Positions 1 through 8,822 of a stretch of DNA of 64,000 bases are shown piece by piece; the stretch's first letter is position 1; every line of letters begins with the position of its first letter. The notes under the pieces are model-generated. The model ran no database searches. It saw only the letters and a program-made list of their open reading frames with translations, and was not told the origin of the DNA. Origin of the DNA: Thermogutta terrifontis. Lineage in GTDB: Bacteria > Planctomycetota > Planctomycetia > Pirellulales > Thermoguttaceae. The stretch covers positions 1,178,001-1,242,000 of the forward strand of contig NZ_CP018477.1 in the NCBI RefSeq assembly GCF_002277955.1, given 5' to 3'. Made by a program: the position numbers and the translations under genes.

Positions 1-1
1 G

Positions 2-130
2 ATCCAGGTGGATGTACGGGGAGCGGAACGAATCGATCTTGTAGTCGAATTTAGTGAGCGAGCTGACGAACTGGACTATGCGGATTGGCTGAACGCGCGA
101 CTCATCCGGTCGGTATCCAGCCAGCCGTAA
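2..130 (+). CDS. C-terminal end of an NPCBM-like secreted protein (partial)
   Basis: The gene enters from the left edge; 42 codons precede a TAA stop at 128-130. The frame reads as an ordered beta-sandwich end, with a V-x-G-A-x-x-I-D-L-V-V-E-F strand followed by L-D-Y-A-D-W and a closing A-R-L-I. This pattern is typical of the end of NPCBM (novel putative carbohydrate-binding module) domains, which often close planctomycete extracellular enzymes and cytochrome-type proteins. The catalytic or N-terminal part lies outside the window, so the overall role is unknown. It converges on the phosphoglycerate mutase gene with a 63-bp gap. The domain call rests on pattern recognition over about 40 residues. 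Confidence 0.55.
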   Translation: MQVDVRGAERIDLVVEFSERADELDYADWLNARLIRSVSSQP

Positions 131-193
131 TTCACCCGCCGCAATTCAGGTGAGTGGTGGCATTCGGTCGAGTCACCTACCGGTGCCGGAATC

Positions 194-1405
194 TCAGGCG
201 CCAAACTTGGCGAGTCGGCCTGCATGGGCGAGCGCGAGGGGCATGAGGTACATGGCCTCGAAGTGGCCCAGGCCCCCGTGGAGACACGCTCGTTCGCTGA
301 ATTCCGTGGCCCCATCCGGACGGCAGGTATCTGCCACCAGCAGCGTGGGCACAGGATGCCAACTATGGCTCTTCAACTTGGCCGGAGTGCTGTGATCGCC
401 GGTGACGATGAGGACGTCGGGGCGAAGGGCCTCGACTCTGGGGATGACGGAGTCGAACTGCTCGATCATCTTGACTTTGGCGTCGAAATCACCATCTTCC
501 CCCCGAGAATCCGTGTATTTGAAGTGAACGAAAAAGAAATCGTAGTCGGTTTCTTTCCAGGCCTTTTCTAGCACGTCTATCTCTTCATCGAGAGTGGAGG
601 GCTGGCCCAGCAGATCCATTCCGACCAGGCTTGCCAGCCCCTTGTACATCGGATAGACGGCAATGGCGGCAGCTTTCAGGCCATAGGCTTCCCGATACGA
701 GGGAAGGTCCGGGCGTTTGGAAAATCCGCGCATGGTCAGCCCATTGGCTTTGGGGTGCTGACCGATGATTTTTCGAGCCTCGGTGATGAACTGACGGGCG
801 ATTTGGGCGGTTCTCTGGCTGGGTTCGTCGTGGGCCTGAGGATCAAGCGGAGGGACGCCAACCTGTTGGGGATCGGTGTCGGCTACATTGGCTCCCAGAC
901 CCGGGGCCCGAAACACGACCACAAAACGGTGTTCTTTCACCGGTTCCACGAACACTTCCACCCCGGGGATACGGATGGCCTTGAGCTTTTGAACCAGGGC
1001 GGCGCTTTCTTCGGTAGGAATGCGGCCTGCCCGCCGATCGATAATCCGGCCTTCGCCGTCCAGGGTGCAGAAATTGCAACGGATAGCGATATCATCCGGG
1101 CCAACGGCAAAGCCGATGCCTGTGGCTTCCAGGACGCCACGACCGATCACGTATTTGAGTGGATCGTAACCGAAAAGCCCCAGATGTCCCGGGCCACTCC
1201 CAGGTGTGATTCCCGGCTTGATGGGCGTCATAAGTCCACAAACGCCCCGGCTCGCCAGGCGGTCGAGATTGGGTGTTTTGGCGGCTTCCAGCTCGGTTGG
1301 TCCGCCGGGCTGGAGGGGAAGACCGCCCAGTCCATCGGCCACCATGAGAATGATCCGGCCGCCTTTGTCCTCCTTAAGCTCCGCAACGACTTTTTGAATA
1401 TCCAT
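194..1405 (-). CDS. apgM: 2,3-bisphosphoglycerate-independent phosphoglycerate mutase, archaeal type
   Basis: Interconverts 3- and 2-phosphoglycerate in glycolysis and gluconeogenesis in the cytoplasm. It belongs to the alkaline-phosphatase superfamily and needs divalent metal. The start is the ATG at 1405 (403 aa): a GAGGTAG ribosome binding site lies just upstream, whereas the frame upstream of it (to 1510) looks non-coding. Visible motifs are the first metal-binding Asp in V-A-D-G-L-G-G (about residue 24), T-P-N-L-D near 44-48, and the nucleophile loop P-G-S-G-P-G-H-L (Ser about 70), followed by G-Y-D-P and G-R-G-V-L-E-A. Canonical archaeal enzymes have S-D-T-A-H in the nucleophile loop; here it is S-G-P-G-H, with the Ser retained. 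Length fits the family (about 400 aa). It is divergent from mdh and monocistronic. Confidence 0.93.
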   Translation of the reverse strand: MDIQKVVAELKEDKGGRIILMVADGLGGLPLQPGGPTELEAAKTPNLDRLASRGVCGLMTPIKPGITPGSGPGHLGLFGYDPLKYVIGRGVLEATGIGFAVGPDDIAIRCNFCTLDGEGRIIDRRAGRIPTEESAALVQKLKAIRIPGVEVFVEPVKEHRFVVVFRAPGLGANVADTDPQQVGVPPLDPQAHDEPSQRTAQIARQFITEARKIIGQHPKANGLTMRGFSKRPDLPSYREAYGLKAAAIAVYPMYKGLASLVGMDLLGQPSTLDEEIDVLEKAWKETDYDFFFVHFKYTDSRGEDGDFDAKVKMIEQFDSVIPRVEALRPDVLIVTGDHSTPAKLKSHSWHPVPTLLVADTCRPDGATEFSERACLHGGLGHFEAMYLMPLALAHAGRLAKFGA

Positions 1406-1595
1406 GTCGGCTACCTCGAATGTTCTTTTTGTCCAGTGAAATGGCAACGCCACAGGCCAGCACTTTGTCGCTTCCGAGATGAAACCTCTACAAACAGTTT
1501 TAACTACCACGTTTGACCGCCGTCCGCAAGGGGCTTGGCGTCTGGACCAGCCGCACTTTTGTGAAAACTACAAGATATCGCGGGCACAAGATGTG

Positions 1596-1623
1596 GTAGG
1601 GGCAATTCATGAATTGCCCCTAC
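1596..1623. repeat. 28-bp palindromic repeat, copy 1
   Basis: Perfect inverted repeat whose arm reads GTAGGGGCAATTC, with an AT centre. The other copies are at 5248, 8561, 21547, 23080, 23204, 44264, 46042 and 53357. All lie between genes. Confidence 0.9.
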
Positions 1624-1721
1624 CGTTTAACCAGTAACGGGACCCGGCAGTGGGGGCGCGGCCGACGACATGGATCATCCAAACGTTGGGAATTGGCCCT
1701 GGCAAGGAGGTTCCTTTGAAC

Positions 1722-1794
1722 CGAATTCCGCTCCCACACAAGCCCGTGTGGTGTTCGCGTTTCGATTGGCGGAGGAAAAGTGGCGATGTGTCTG
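1722..1794. repeat. 73-bp dispersed repeat segment, copy A
   Basis: Begins GAATTCC-R-CTCCC and ends in a GGCGGAG-AAAAGTGG-like stretch. It aligns without length change to 8608-8680. Both copies lie downstream of a 28-bp palindrome, though at different distances (about 99 and 20 bp). A more decayed relative may be present near 53480-53556. Confidence 0.6.
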
Positions 1795-2007
1795 GCTTGG
1801 CGGTTCTCCGCGAAGGGTTACAATCATGGGGGCAACTTGTGACATTGCCGAGCCGCTAACCGGCAAAATTTGTAAAGATGGCGTGAACTCGCAAATTGCA
1901 GACACTTGACGCCCTGCGAACAATTTTGAGTTCCTTTGGCAAGGCATGGCATAAAGGCCAGGTGGTGTGTTCATGTGCCATCTGTCCCGATCGGCCCGAG
2001 TGAATGA

Positions 2008-2967
<960 letters not shown>

Positions 2968-3429
2968 TCGCAAGGGGTTGGGGGCCCTTTTGCGGCATCG
3001 TCGGGGTAATGCCGGCTCAAGAGGGAACGGCAATGCCCGTGGCGATCGAATTTTGTCTCTCCGTTGCTGACCGATGCCATGTTGGTGTTGTTAATAGCGC
3101 TACATTGGCGTCTCGGATAACGATGTGATGGGAAAGACGCGTTGACAGGGCGGCATCGCTGCGGTAAAACCCTTGTTTACTTACCGCGTGTGGGGATGCC
3201 GGGTCGGGCGAAAAACATCGTGGAGTACGTCACTTTGGGGGAGTTTTTGTTTTTCGCCAGACTCGGTGGGTTTGCCGTCGCGGGAGCACTGTCAGCCGGC
3301 AAAGCCAGCGGGGAAAGTTTTTCACGTCTTTGACGTTTTTGACGTTAGGGTAACTGCTGGCCCAATGGCTGATGGGGACTCTTTTTGGCACGCGAAACAG
3401 TGACTTCTTCAACCACCGGGAGTCTCGTG
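2968..3429. other. Intergenic region between mdh and the esterase gene
   Basis: No supported gene. It contains a possible mdh terminator (2971-2994) and a short near-tandem CTTTGACGTT / TTTTGACGTT motif at about 3322-3347. A 63-codon frame at 3142-3333 lacks a ribosome binding site and family-like sequence. Confidence 0.5.
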
Positions 3430-4152
3430 ATGGAAGATCGCAACTCTTTCGCGGAGGGAATGTTTGCCGAAGGATCAACTCTGGCAGGCAGCGAACGCAA
3501 AGAGATCACCCGTCGACGTCACAGTTTACCTCGTGCGATTGTTGCGCCTCTTCATTACGAGCCCAACTATGAATATCCGCTCCTGGTGTGGCTTCACGGC
3601 ACGACGGGAGATCACGAGAACGAACTCCTCCATGTCATGCCCCAAATCGATTTGCGGAATTATGTGGCCATTGCTCCACGAGGAGTTGAAGTGGGGGCAG
3701 ATGATAAGGCGTGGGGCTGGCCGCAAACACCTGAAGGCATCGCTGAGGCGGAAGCAAGGGTGTTTGAGCTTATCGAGACGGCGGCCAAACGTTTTTGTAT
3801 CGCCCGACGCAAGATTTTTCTGGTGGGACACAGCACGGGCGGGACGATGGCGCTGAGGCTCGCATGGCGTTGGCCGGAGGTTTTTGCGGGTGTGGTTTCC
3901 CTGGGTGGACCTGTACCGTGTGGGGAGAGACCACTAGCACGCTATCGCGAAGCGCGCCGCCTGCCGATTTTACTCGTTGTGGCGGGGGAAAGTCCGACGT
4001 ATTCACCGGCATCTGCAGCGTGTGATCTTAAGCGGCTCCACATGGCGGGAATGAATGCGGTGTTGCGTCAGTATCCGGGATCGAGCGAACTGAGCCCGCT
4101 TGTTTTGGCGGATGTGAATCGTTGGCTCATGGAACTAGTCCTCACTTTGTAG
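3430..4152 (+). CDS. Alpha/beta hydrolase, esterase/phospholipase-like
   Basis: Predicted cytoplasmic alpha/beta hydrolase of 240 aa, with no signal peptide. The open frame reaches a TTG at 3385, but the ATG at 3430 with CGGGAG eight bases upstream is the better start. The oxyanion region W-L-H-G-T-T-G is at about 54-60. The nucleophile elbow is G-H-S-T-G-G with Ser135, the pattern of carboxylesterases and acyl-protein thioesterases. The C-terminal stretch that normally carries the catalytic His (Y-P-G-x-H) reads Y-P-G-S-S-E-L, so the His is not where expected. Either another His serves or the protein acts differently. Substrate unknown. The gene stands alone between mdh and two small exported proteins. 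Confidence 0.75.
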   Translation: MEDRNSFAEGMFAEGSTLAGSERKEITRRRHSLPRAIVAPLHYEPNYEYPLLVWLHGTTGDHENELLHVMPQIDLRNYVAIAPRGVEVGADDKAWGWPQTPEGIAEAEARVFELIETAAKRFCIARRKIFLVGHSTGGTMALRLAWRWPEVFAGVVSLGGPVPCGERPLARYREARRLPILLVVAGESPTYSPASAACDLKRLHMAGMNAVLRQYPGSSELSPLVLADVNRWLMELVLTL

Positions 4153-4389
4153 CCTGCGCATGTTGGAGAGCTCGATGCCTGGCGCGTCGCGCCGGGTGCG
4201 AGCTTCGGTTCTCGCCTGGGCATTGAGCATCGCTTCTCACAGCCGCACGGTCGCAGACCCGCCCAATTGCACGGCTGACCAATTGGTCTAGACTCCATTC
4301 ACGAAATTTGGTACAGCTTGGTGTCCCGGAGGTTGTGATGAATCGGTCGGAACAAGCAGGAGGATCTCCACTGCCGACGGAGGGGAGTT

Positions 4390-4764
4390 ATGTCTCGACG
4401 TGAATGGAAGATGGCCGTAATCATCGGGCTGGTAGGATGTCTGGTTTCACTTGCGGGGATGGCATGGGCAGCGACTTCGGCACCTTCCAGCCAGCCGGCG
4501 AGTTCCTCTGGGCTGAGTCTCCCCAAGTTGCCCAACCCGTTTGCGGCAATCGGTCAGGGTTTGAAGAAGGTTGGTGACGGCTTGGCCTCGCTCGTTCCGC
4601 ACAAATCGCCTCCGCCTCAGCGGTCACAGTTCTATCCTCCCGGAGCGGTCAAGAAGCAGGAAGAGAAAAAGTCGTTTTTCGACCGCCTTTTCAAACCGAA
4701 GGAACAGCCAAAGAAAATCGATTCGGTTTATGATTGGATGGGGCAGGAGCAGGTGTTGCCGTAG
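4390..4764 (+). CDS. Small exported protein with Pro/Ser-rich linker
   Basis: Hypothetical protein of 124 aa. Residues 1-27 form a signal peptide (basic R-R-E-W-K, hydrophobic core, cleavage after A-W-A). A Ser/Pro-rich linker follows, then an amphipathic stretch near 45-62, a basic Lys-rich segment and a C-terminal S-V-Y-D-W-M-G. GGAGGGG at about 4379-4385 is a strong ribosome binding site for this ATG. It is followed 42 bp later by a second small exported protein, so the two are probably co-transcribed. I recognise no named family. Planctomycete genomes carry many such short exported proteins, and this may be a cell-wall or periplasmic component. Confidence 0.6.
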   Translation: MSRREWKMAVIIGLVGCLVSLAGMAWAATSAPSSQPASSSGLSLPKLPNPFAAIGQGLKKVGDGLASLVPHKSPPPQRSQFYPPGAVKKQEEKKSFFDRLFKPKEQPKKIDSVYDWMGQEQVLP

Positions 4765-4806
4765 GGGACATTTTCGTCGTCGGATGGTTAGGGCCAGGAA
4801 CCGGCC

Positions 4807-5001
4807 ATGGATGGTATTTCCAAAGCAATGTGGCAAGTGATCCTTGTGCTTCTGGTTTGTCTGATAACGAGCTCATGGGGCGCTGGGTGTGCAGCCCTGC
4901 CGTCCGACGGAAAAGCCTTTACCGGGCGAACCGATACCCAATTTAAGCAGCGGGTGGCTTCCGATCCTTTTCCTACCGCCCAGCAGGCCGGGGTCCTCTA
5001 A
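4807..5001 (+). CDS. Small exported protein or lipoprotein
   Basis: Hypothetical protein of 64 aa. Residues 1-28 are a hydrophobic export signal ending in S-S-W-G-A-G-C, which could be a lipobox or a normal signal peptidase site. The mature part is short and ends with V-A-S-D-P-F-P-T-A-Q-Q-A-G, a motif that looks conserved rather than random. An AGGAA ribosome binding site lies at about 4796-4800. It follows the preceding exported protein by 42 bp, suggesting an operon. Function unknown. The small size lowers confidence, but start context and signal peptide support a real gene. Confidence 0.5.
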   Translation: MDGISKAMWQVILVLLVCLITSSWGAGCAALPSDGKAFTGRTDTQFKQRVASDPFPTAQQAGVL

Positions 5002-5534
5002 GTGACAGTCCAGCCGGCGAACCGGTGGAGTGCCCATGCCTTTTTTACGCAATCGCACCATGAGAAAATTGGTGTGACGACTGGGTTTGTCCTGCCCGCC
5101 GTGGGAAAAGGGTGGGATTTTCGGGAAGCCCTTGCCCACGAGTGAGATTCACCGCGGAAGGACCTGCTTGTCAGCCCCGGATTCTGATATTTCACAGTGC
5201 CCTTCCCCAGTCGGGCTCCGTCTGCATGGTTCAATCTTGTTCAAATTGAGGGGCAATTCACAAGTTGTCCCCTACCGGGTATTGGGCCCTGGGCTTGTTG
5301 CAGATCCTACCGAAAAGCGGGACTGAGTCCAGGTGATGGCTTCCTGCGTCCCGTCTTTTCTGCCCGTTTTCCCGACCAACCGGCTCATTGGCCATGACCG
5401 TTTGCTGGTCGTCATCGTGTGTTCGCAAGCAGGCGGGCAAATTTATTGCTCTTTTCTGGCAGTGTAGCCAATAATAAAGGACAGAATTGGTAAAAAGCAT
5501 GCCGTGCTGCCTACCGTTGCGGTTTCGATAAGCG
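5002..5534. other. Intergenic region with repeat remnants
   Basis: No gene. It holds a decayed half of the 85-bp hairpin unit (about 5150-5180, reading GGACCTGCTTGTCAG) and one copy of the 28-bp palindrome at 5248-5275. An A/T-richer stretch at about 5455-5500 probably carries the promoter of the cytochrome gene. Confidence 0.5.
5248..5275. repeat. 28-bp palindromic repeat, copy 2
   Basis: Imperfect copy: the arms are GAGGGGCAATTC and its partial complement. Several changes keep base pairing through G-T wobble, which suggests that pairing matters. Confidence 0.8.
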
Positions 5535-8432
5535 ATGCCTGACCGTCTGGTCCAAAAATTCGGTGGGTTTTTCATTCCGTTTGGAGTGTTGTTTCTCCTG
5601 CTTTGCGGGAATGCCCTGTATTTAGCGGGGATTTCCTGGACGGAGCGCGTGACGGGCTGGAGCCTTCAAAACTATGCTTATCAGTATGCTTTTCTACTCC
5701 ACCTTGTGGGGGGATTTCTCTTTGTCGGGTTGTTTATCGCATTTGCGGTTAGCCACGTGCTCCCAAGGTGGCGGTGGCGCCGTAAGCGGGTGGGAATCTG
5801 GGGACTGGTCCTGCTTCTGGTGCTCACGGTCTTATGTTTGACCGGCGTTCTTCTCAGCCGAATCGGTCCGTTTGTCGTGAAAGCACCACTCCTGCGGAGT
5901 ACCCTCTACTGGGCACATCTCGTCGCACCGCTGCTGGCCGTCGGGATTTACGTGGGCCACCGTTGGGCAGGCGGGGCTTTTTCCTGGCGAAGGCTCGTCC
6001 AAGGTGGGGTTGCCGCTCTGCTCATAGGGATGTTGTTCTTCGGATTTCACTGGTTTGATCCCCGCTTTTTGAGGACAAGGCGTCCTCAGGAAGGGACACG
6101 GTATTTTGAGCCGTCCCTAGCTCGGACGGCATCGGGAGGGTTCATCCCTGCCGGGGTACTGATGGACGAGCACTACTGCAAGGATTGCCATCCTGATGTC
6201 CACAAACAGTGGGCGGAGAGTGCGCACCGCTTCAGTTCCTTCAACAACCCCGTCTATCTGGCGTCGGTTCGGGAGACCCGGCAGTTTTCCTTGTCGCGGG
6301 AAGGAACAGTTCGGCGTGCCCGGTGGTGTGCCGGTTGTCACGATCCGGTGCCGTTTTTCTCTGGGGCATTTGACGATCCGAACTTCGACGACGTGCACGA
6401 TCCGCTGGGGCAGGCCGGTCTGACCTGCACGAGCTGCCACGGCATCGTGGAAATCAACTCGGTGCGGGGAAACGCTGATTACGTGATCGAAGAGCCTCTC
6501 CATTACCCATTCGCGTTCAGTACCAATCCCGTTCTTCGGTGGATCAATCATCAGCTTATCCTGGCCAAGCCGGAATTTCACAAGCGGACGTTCCTCAAGC
6601 CGTTTCACCGCACAGCCGAGTTTTGCTCCGTGTGCCACAAGGTTCACATTCCAGAGGCCCTGAATGATTACAAGTTCTTGCGGGGCCAGAATCATTACGA
6701 CTCATTTTTGCTCAGTGGGGTATCGGGTCATAGCGTGAGAAGTTTCTATTATCCCCCGGTGGCCAAAGAAAACTGTGCGGAATGTCATATGCCACCGGTG
6801 GCGTCGCAGGATTTCGGAGCGAAAACCTACGCGGGAGTAGCGGGATTGGCGGTTAAAAGTCATCTGTTTCCGGGGGCCAACACCGCGCTACCTTATTTGC
6901 GGGGACGGGACGATGTGGTGGCTGAACACCAGGCCTTTTTGAAAGACGTTCTGCGGATTGATCTGTTTGGCCTGCGTTGGGGAGCGACCGTGGACGGGCC
7001 GCAGGCCGCCCCCTTGCGACCTCGGGTGCCACTTCTTGTGCCGGGGCAACCGTATGTGCTGGAGGTTGTCGTGCGGAATCTGAAGACCGGCCACGCCTTC
7101 ACCCAGGGGACAACGGATTCCAATGAAGTTTGGATCAATCTCCGGGTGGAAGTGAATGGCCAACTGATGGCGGAAAGCGGTGCACTGGACGCCAAAGGTG
7201 AGGTCGATCGGGACAGCTATTTCCTCAACGTGTTCATGCTCGATAGAAACGGAAATCGGATCGCACGGCGAAATCCCCAGGACATCTTCGTTCCGTTGTA
7301 CGACCATCAGATTCCTCCCGGTGCCGCGGCCGTGGTGCACTATTTGTTGGATGTCCCCCGTGAGTGGGCGGGAAAGGAAATCCGTGTGGAGGCGAGGGTC
7401 CTTTACCGAAAATTCGACTGGGAGCTGATGCACTTCGTGGTGAGCCAGCGAAAACCGGATGAGCCGCCGATACGTGGCGAGACACCGCAGGGCTACATCA
7501 ATACGTTACCCATCACAGAAATTTGCCGGGACGTGGTGACGTTGCCCGTTGCGGAGCAAGTCCCCGCGACGGAAGATGCCAAAAACAGCATCGCCTGGCA
7601 GGATTCCCGGGAACCGGCTCCGGCGGTGGCGGTTTGGGAACGCTGGAACGATTATGGAATCGGCCTGCTGTTAAAAGGCAAGTCTCAGTTGCGGCAGGCG
7701 CGGGAAGCCTTCGAAGAGGTGGAAAAGTTGGGGGTGGTTCATGGGCCGATCAACCTGGCCCGGGCCTATCAGGTAGAAGGGGAACTGGATGCGGCCACCG
7801 CGGCTTTACAACGGACAGCACGCTGGCCAGCGGACGAGGTACCGTGGTGGACCGTCAACTGGTTGAGCGCAGTCATTAACCGACAGCAAGGCCACATTAA
7901 AGAGGCGGCGGATACGTTGCGGCAGCTTGTCCTGCAGGAACCGCGGGGCGAACTTATCCGTCGCCGATTCGATTTTCGCTGGGATTACGAGGTGATTAAC
8001 CTTCTCGGCGAAACGCTCTTCGACCTGGCGCGGCGCAATCGAAGTCCGGCGCAGCGTGAGCAAAGGGACGAGTTGCTGCGGGAGGCGGTGGGTGTATTCA
8101 AAAGGACCCTCGCGCTGGATCCTGAGAATGTCACCGCGCATTACAATCTGGCGCTCCTCTACCAGATGTTGGGCCAAAATGAGCTGGCCAGCGCTCATCG
8201 AGAGGCTCATCAACGTTACAAACCCGACGACAATGCACGCGATTTCGCGGTGGCCGCGGCCCGGGCCAGGTACCCCTGGGCAAATCGGGCGGCAGAGGCC
8301 GTGGCGGTTTATCGACTGAAATCGCCGCTGGAGCGAAAAACCAGCACCGCCGTGGCAGCCGCGATGAACGATTCTTCCCCCATGGAACGTGCCGGCGAAA
8401 AACAGCCGATTCCAGGAGGGAATCTGCCGTGA
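5535..8432 (+). CDS. Membrane-anchored pentaheme c-type cytochrome with TPR domain
   Basis: Predicted electron-transfer protein of 965 aa. The N-terminus has about five membrane helices (roughly 10-32, 50-74, 88-108, 122-142, 156-174). Histidines at 56, 74, 128 and 142 could bind b-type haem; the 128/142 spacing is typical of a cytochrome b helix. A periplasmic region then carries five CxxCH haem sites at about 215, 265, 298, 364 and 414. From about 430 to 650 comes a beta-rich part, and from about 680 to 900 TPR-like helices with the motif A-x-x-x-Y-N-L-A. The end is Ala/Pro-rich. It is followed by an FG-GAP/ASPIC gene, a pairing I have seen in planctomycetes. Redox partner and substrate are unknown; the domain layout suggests quinol-linked electron transfer to a periplasmic acceptor. 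The start lacks a clear ribosome binding site. Confidence 0.82.
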   Translation: MPDRLVQKFGGFFIPFGVLFLLLCGNALYLAGISWTERVTGWSLQNYAYQYAFLLHLVGGFLFVGLFIAFAVSHVLPRWRWRRKRVGIWGLVLLLVLTVLCLTGVLLSRIGPFVVKAPLLRSTLYWAHLVAPLLAVGIYVGHRWAGGAFSWRRLVQGGVAALLIGMLFFGFHWFDPRFLRTRRPQEGTRYFEPSLARTASGGFIPAGVLMDEHYCKDCHPDVHKQWAESAHRFSSFNNPVYLASVRETRQFSLSREGTVRRARWCAGCHDPVPFFSGAFDDPNFDDVHDPLGQAGLTCTSCHGIVEINSVRGNADYVIEEPLHYPFAFSTNPVLRWINHQLILAKPEFHKRTFLKPFHRTAEFCSVCHKVHIPEALNDYKFLRGQNHYDSFLLSGVSGHSVRSFYYPPVAKENCAECHMPPVASQDFGAKTYAGVAGLAVKSHLFPGANTALPYLRGRDDVVAEHQAFLKDVLRIDLFGLRWGATVDGPQAAPLRPRVPLLVPGQPYVLEVVVRNLKTGHAFTQGTTDSNEVWINLRVEVNGQLMAESGALDAKGEVDRDSYFLNVFMLDRNGNRIARRNPQDIFVPLYDHQIPPGAAAVVHYLLDVPREWAGKEIRVEARVLYRKFDWELMHFVVSQRKPDEPPIRGETPQGYINTLPITEICRDVVTLPVAEQVPATEDAKNSIAWQDSREPAPAVAVWERWNDYGIGLLLKGKSQLRQAREAFEEVEKLGVVHGPINLARAYQVEGELDAATAALQRTARWPADEVPWWTVNWLSAVINRQQGHIKEAADTLRQLVLQEPRGELIRRRFDFRWDYEVINLLGETLFDLARRNRSPAQREQRDELLREAVGVFKRTLALDPENVTAHYNLALLYQMLGQNELASAHREAHQRYKPDDNARDFAVAAARARYPWANRAAEAVAVYRLKSPLERKTSTAVAAAMNDSSPMERAGEKQPIPGGNLP

Positions 8433-8560
8433 GGGTAGCCTTATTAGCCGGCCGGAAGATGCCGGTGTTTGCAACAGGTTGGGGAAGGCAAGGGGAGCAT
8501 GGCGCTGATCCATCCCCACTTTTGCAAAGACCCCCTGAGACGGCATGGACGCAATTTGCT

Positions 8561-8588
8561 TCAGGGGCAATTCACGAATTGTCCCTAC
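8561..8588. repeat. 28-bp palindromic repeat, copy 3
   Basis: Core AGGGGCAATTC ... GAATTGTCCCTAC; outermost pairs partly lost. It lies in the gap between the pentaheme and FG-GAP genes, so the two may not be one simple transcript. Confidence 0.8.
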
Positions 8589-8607
8589 CGTCAGGTGCCG
8601 CCGGGTT

Positions 8608-8680
8608 GAATTCCACTCCCGCGCGAGCCCGCGTGAACGTCCACGTCCCCATCGGCGGAGAAAAGTGGGGATGCGTCAGG
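8608..8680. repeat. 73-bp dispersed repeat segment, copy B
   Basis: Related end to end to 1722-1794, starting GAATTCCACTCCC. Together with the nearby palindrome it may be part of a longer decayed mobile repeat. Confidence 0.6.
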
Positions 8681-8822
8681 AGGATCGCGTGGCGGGATAA
8701 GTGGGTTGGTTTCCATCCCGACGATGGAGTGTGGTGCGTCAGGATTTATGGATCAAAAGCGACGAGCGCTGAAGAAACCACATAAGCAGCTAGCGGGTGA
8801 GCAATCTCCTGCAGAGCGATAG

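Larger units (their letters stand above)
8433..8822. other. Intergenic region between cytochrome and FG-GAP genes
   Basis: Contains 28-bp palindrome copy 3 (8561-8588) and copy B of the 73-bp repeat (8608-8680). An open frame at 8429-8785 is made largely of these repeats and is not accepted as a gene. Confidence 0.6.

Noticed and set aside
1650-1909. Two overlapping short frames upstream of mdh
   Set aside because: They cover the 73-bp repeat and lack coding signs.
8429-8785. 118-codon frame after the cytochrome gene
   Set aside because: Consists largely of the 28-bp palindrome and the 73-bp repeat; no start signal.
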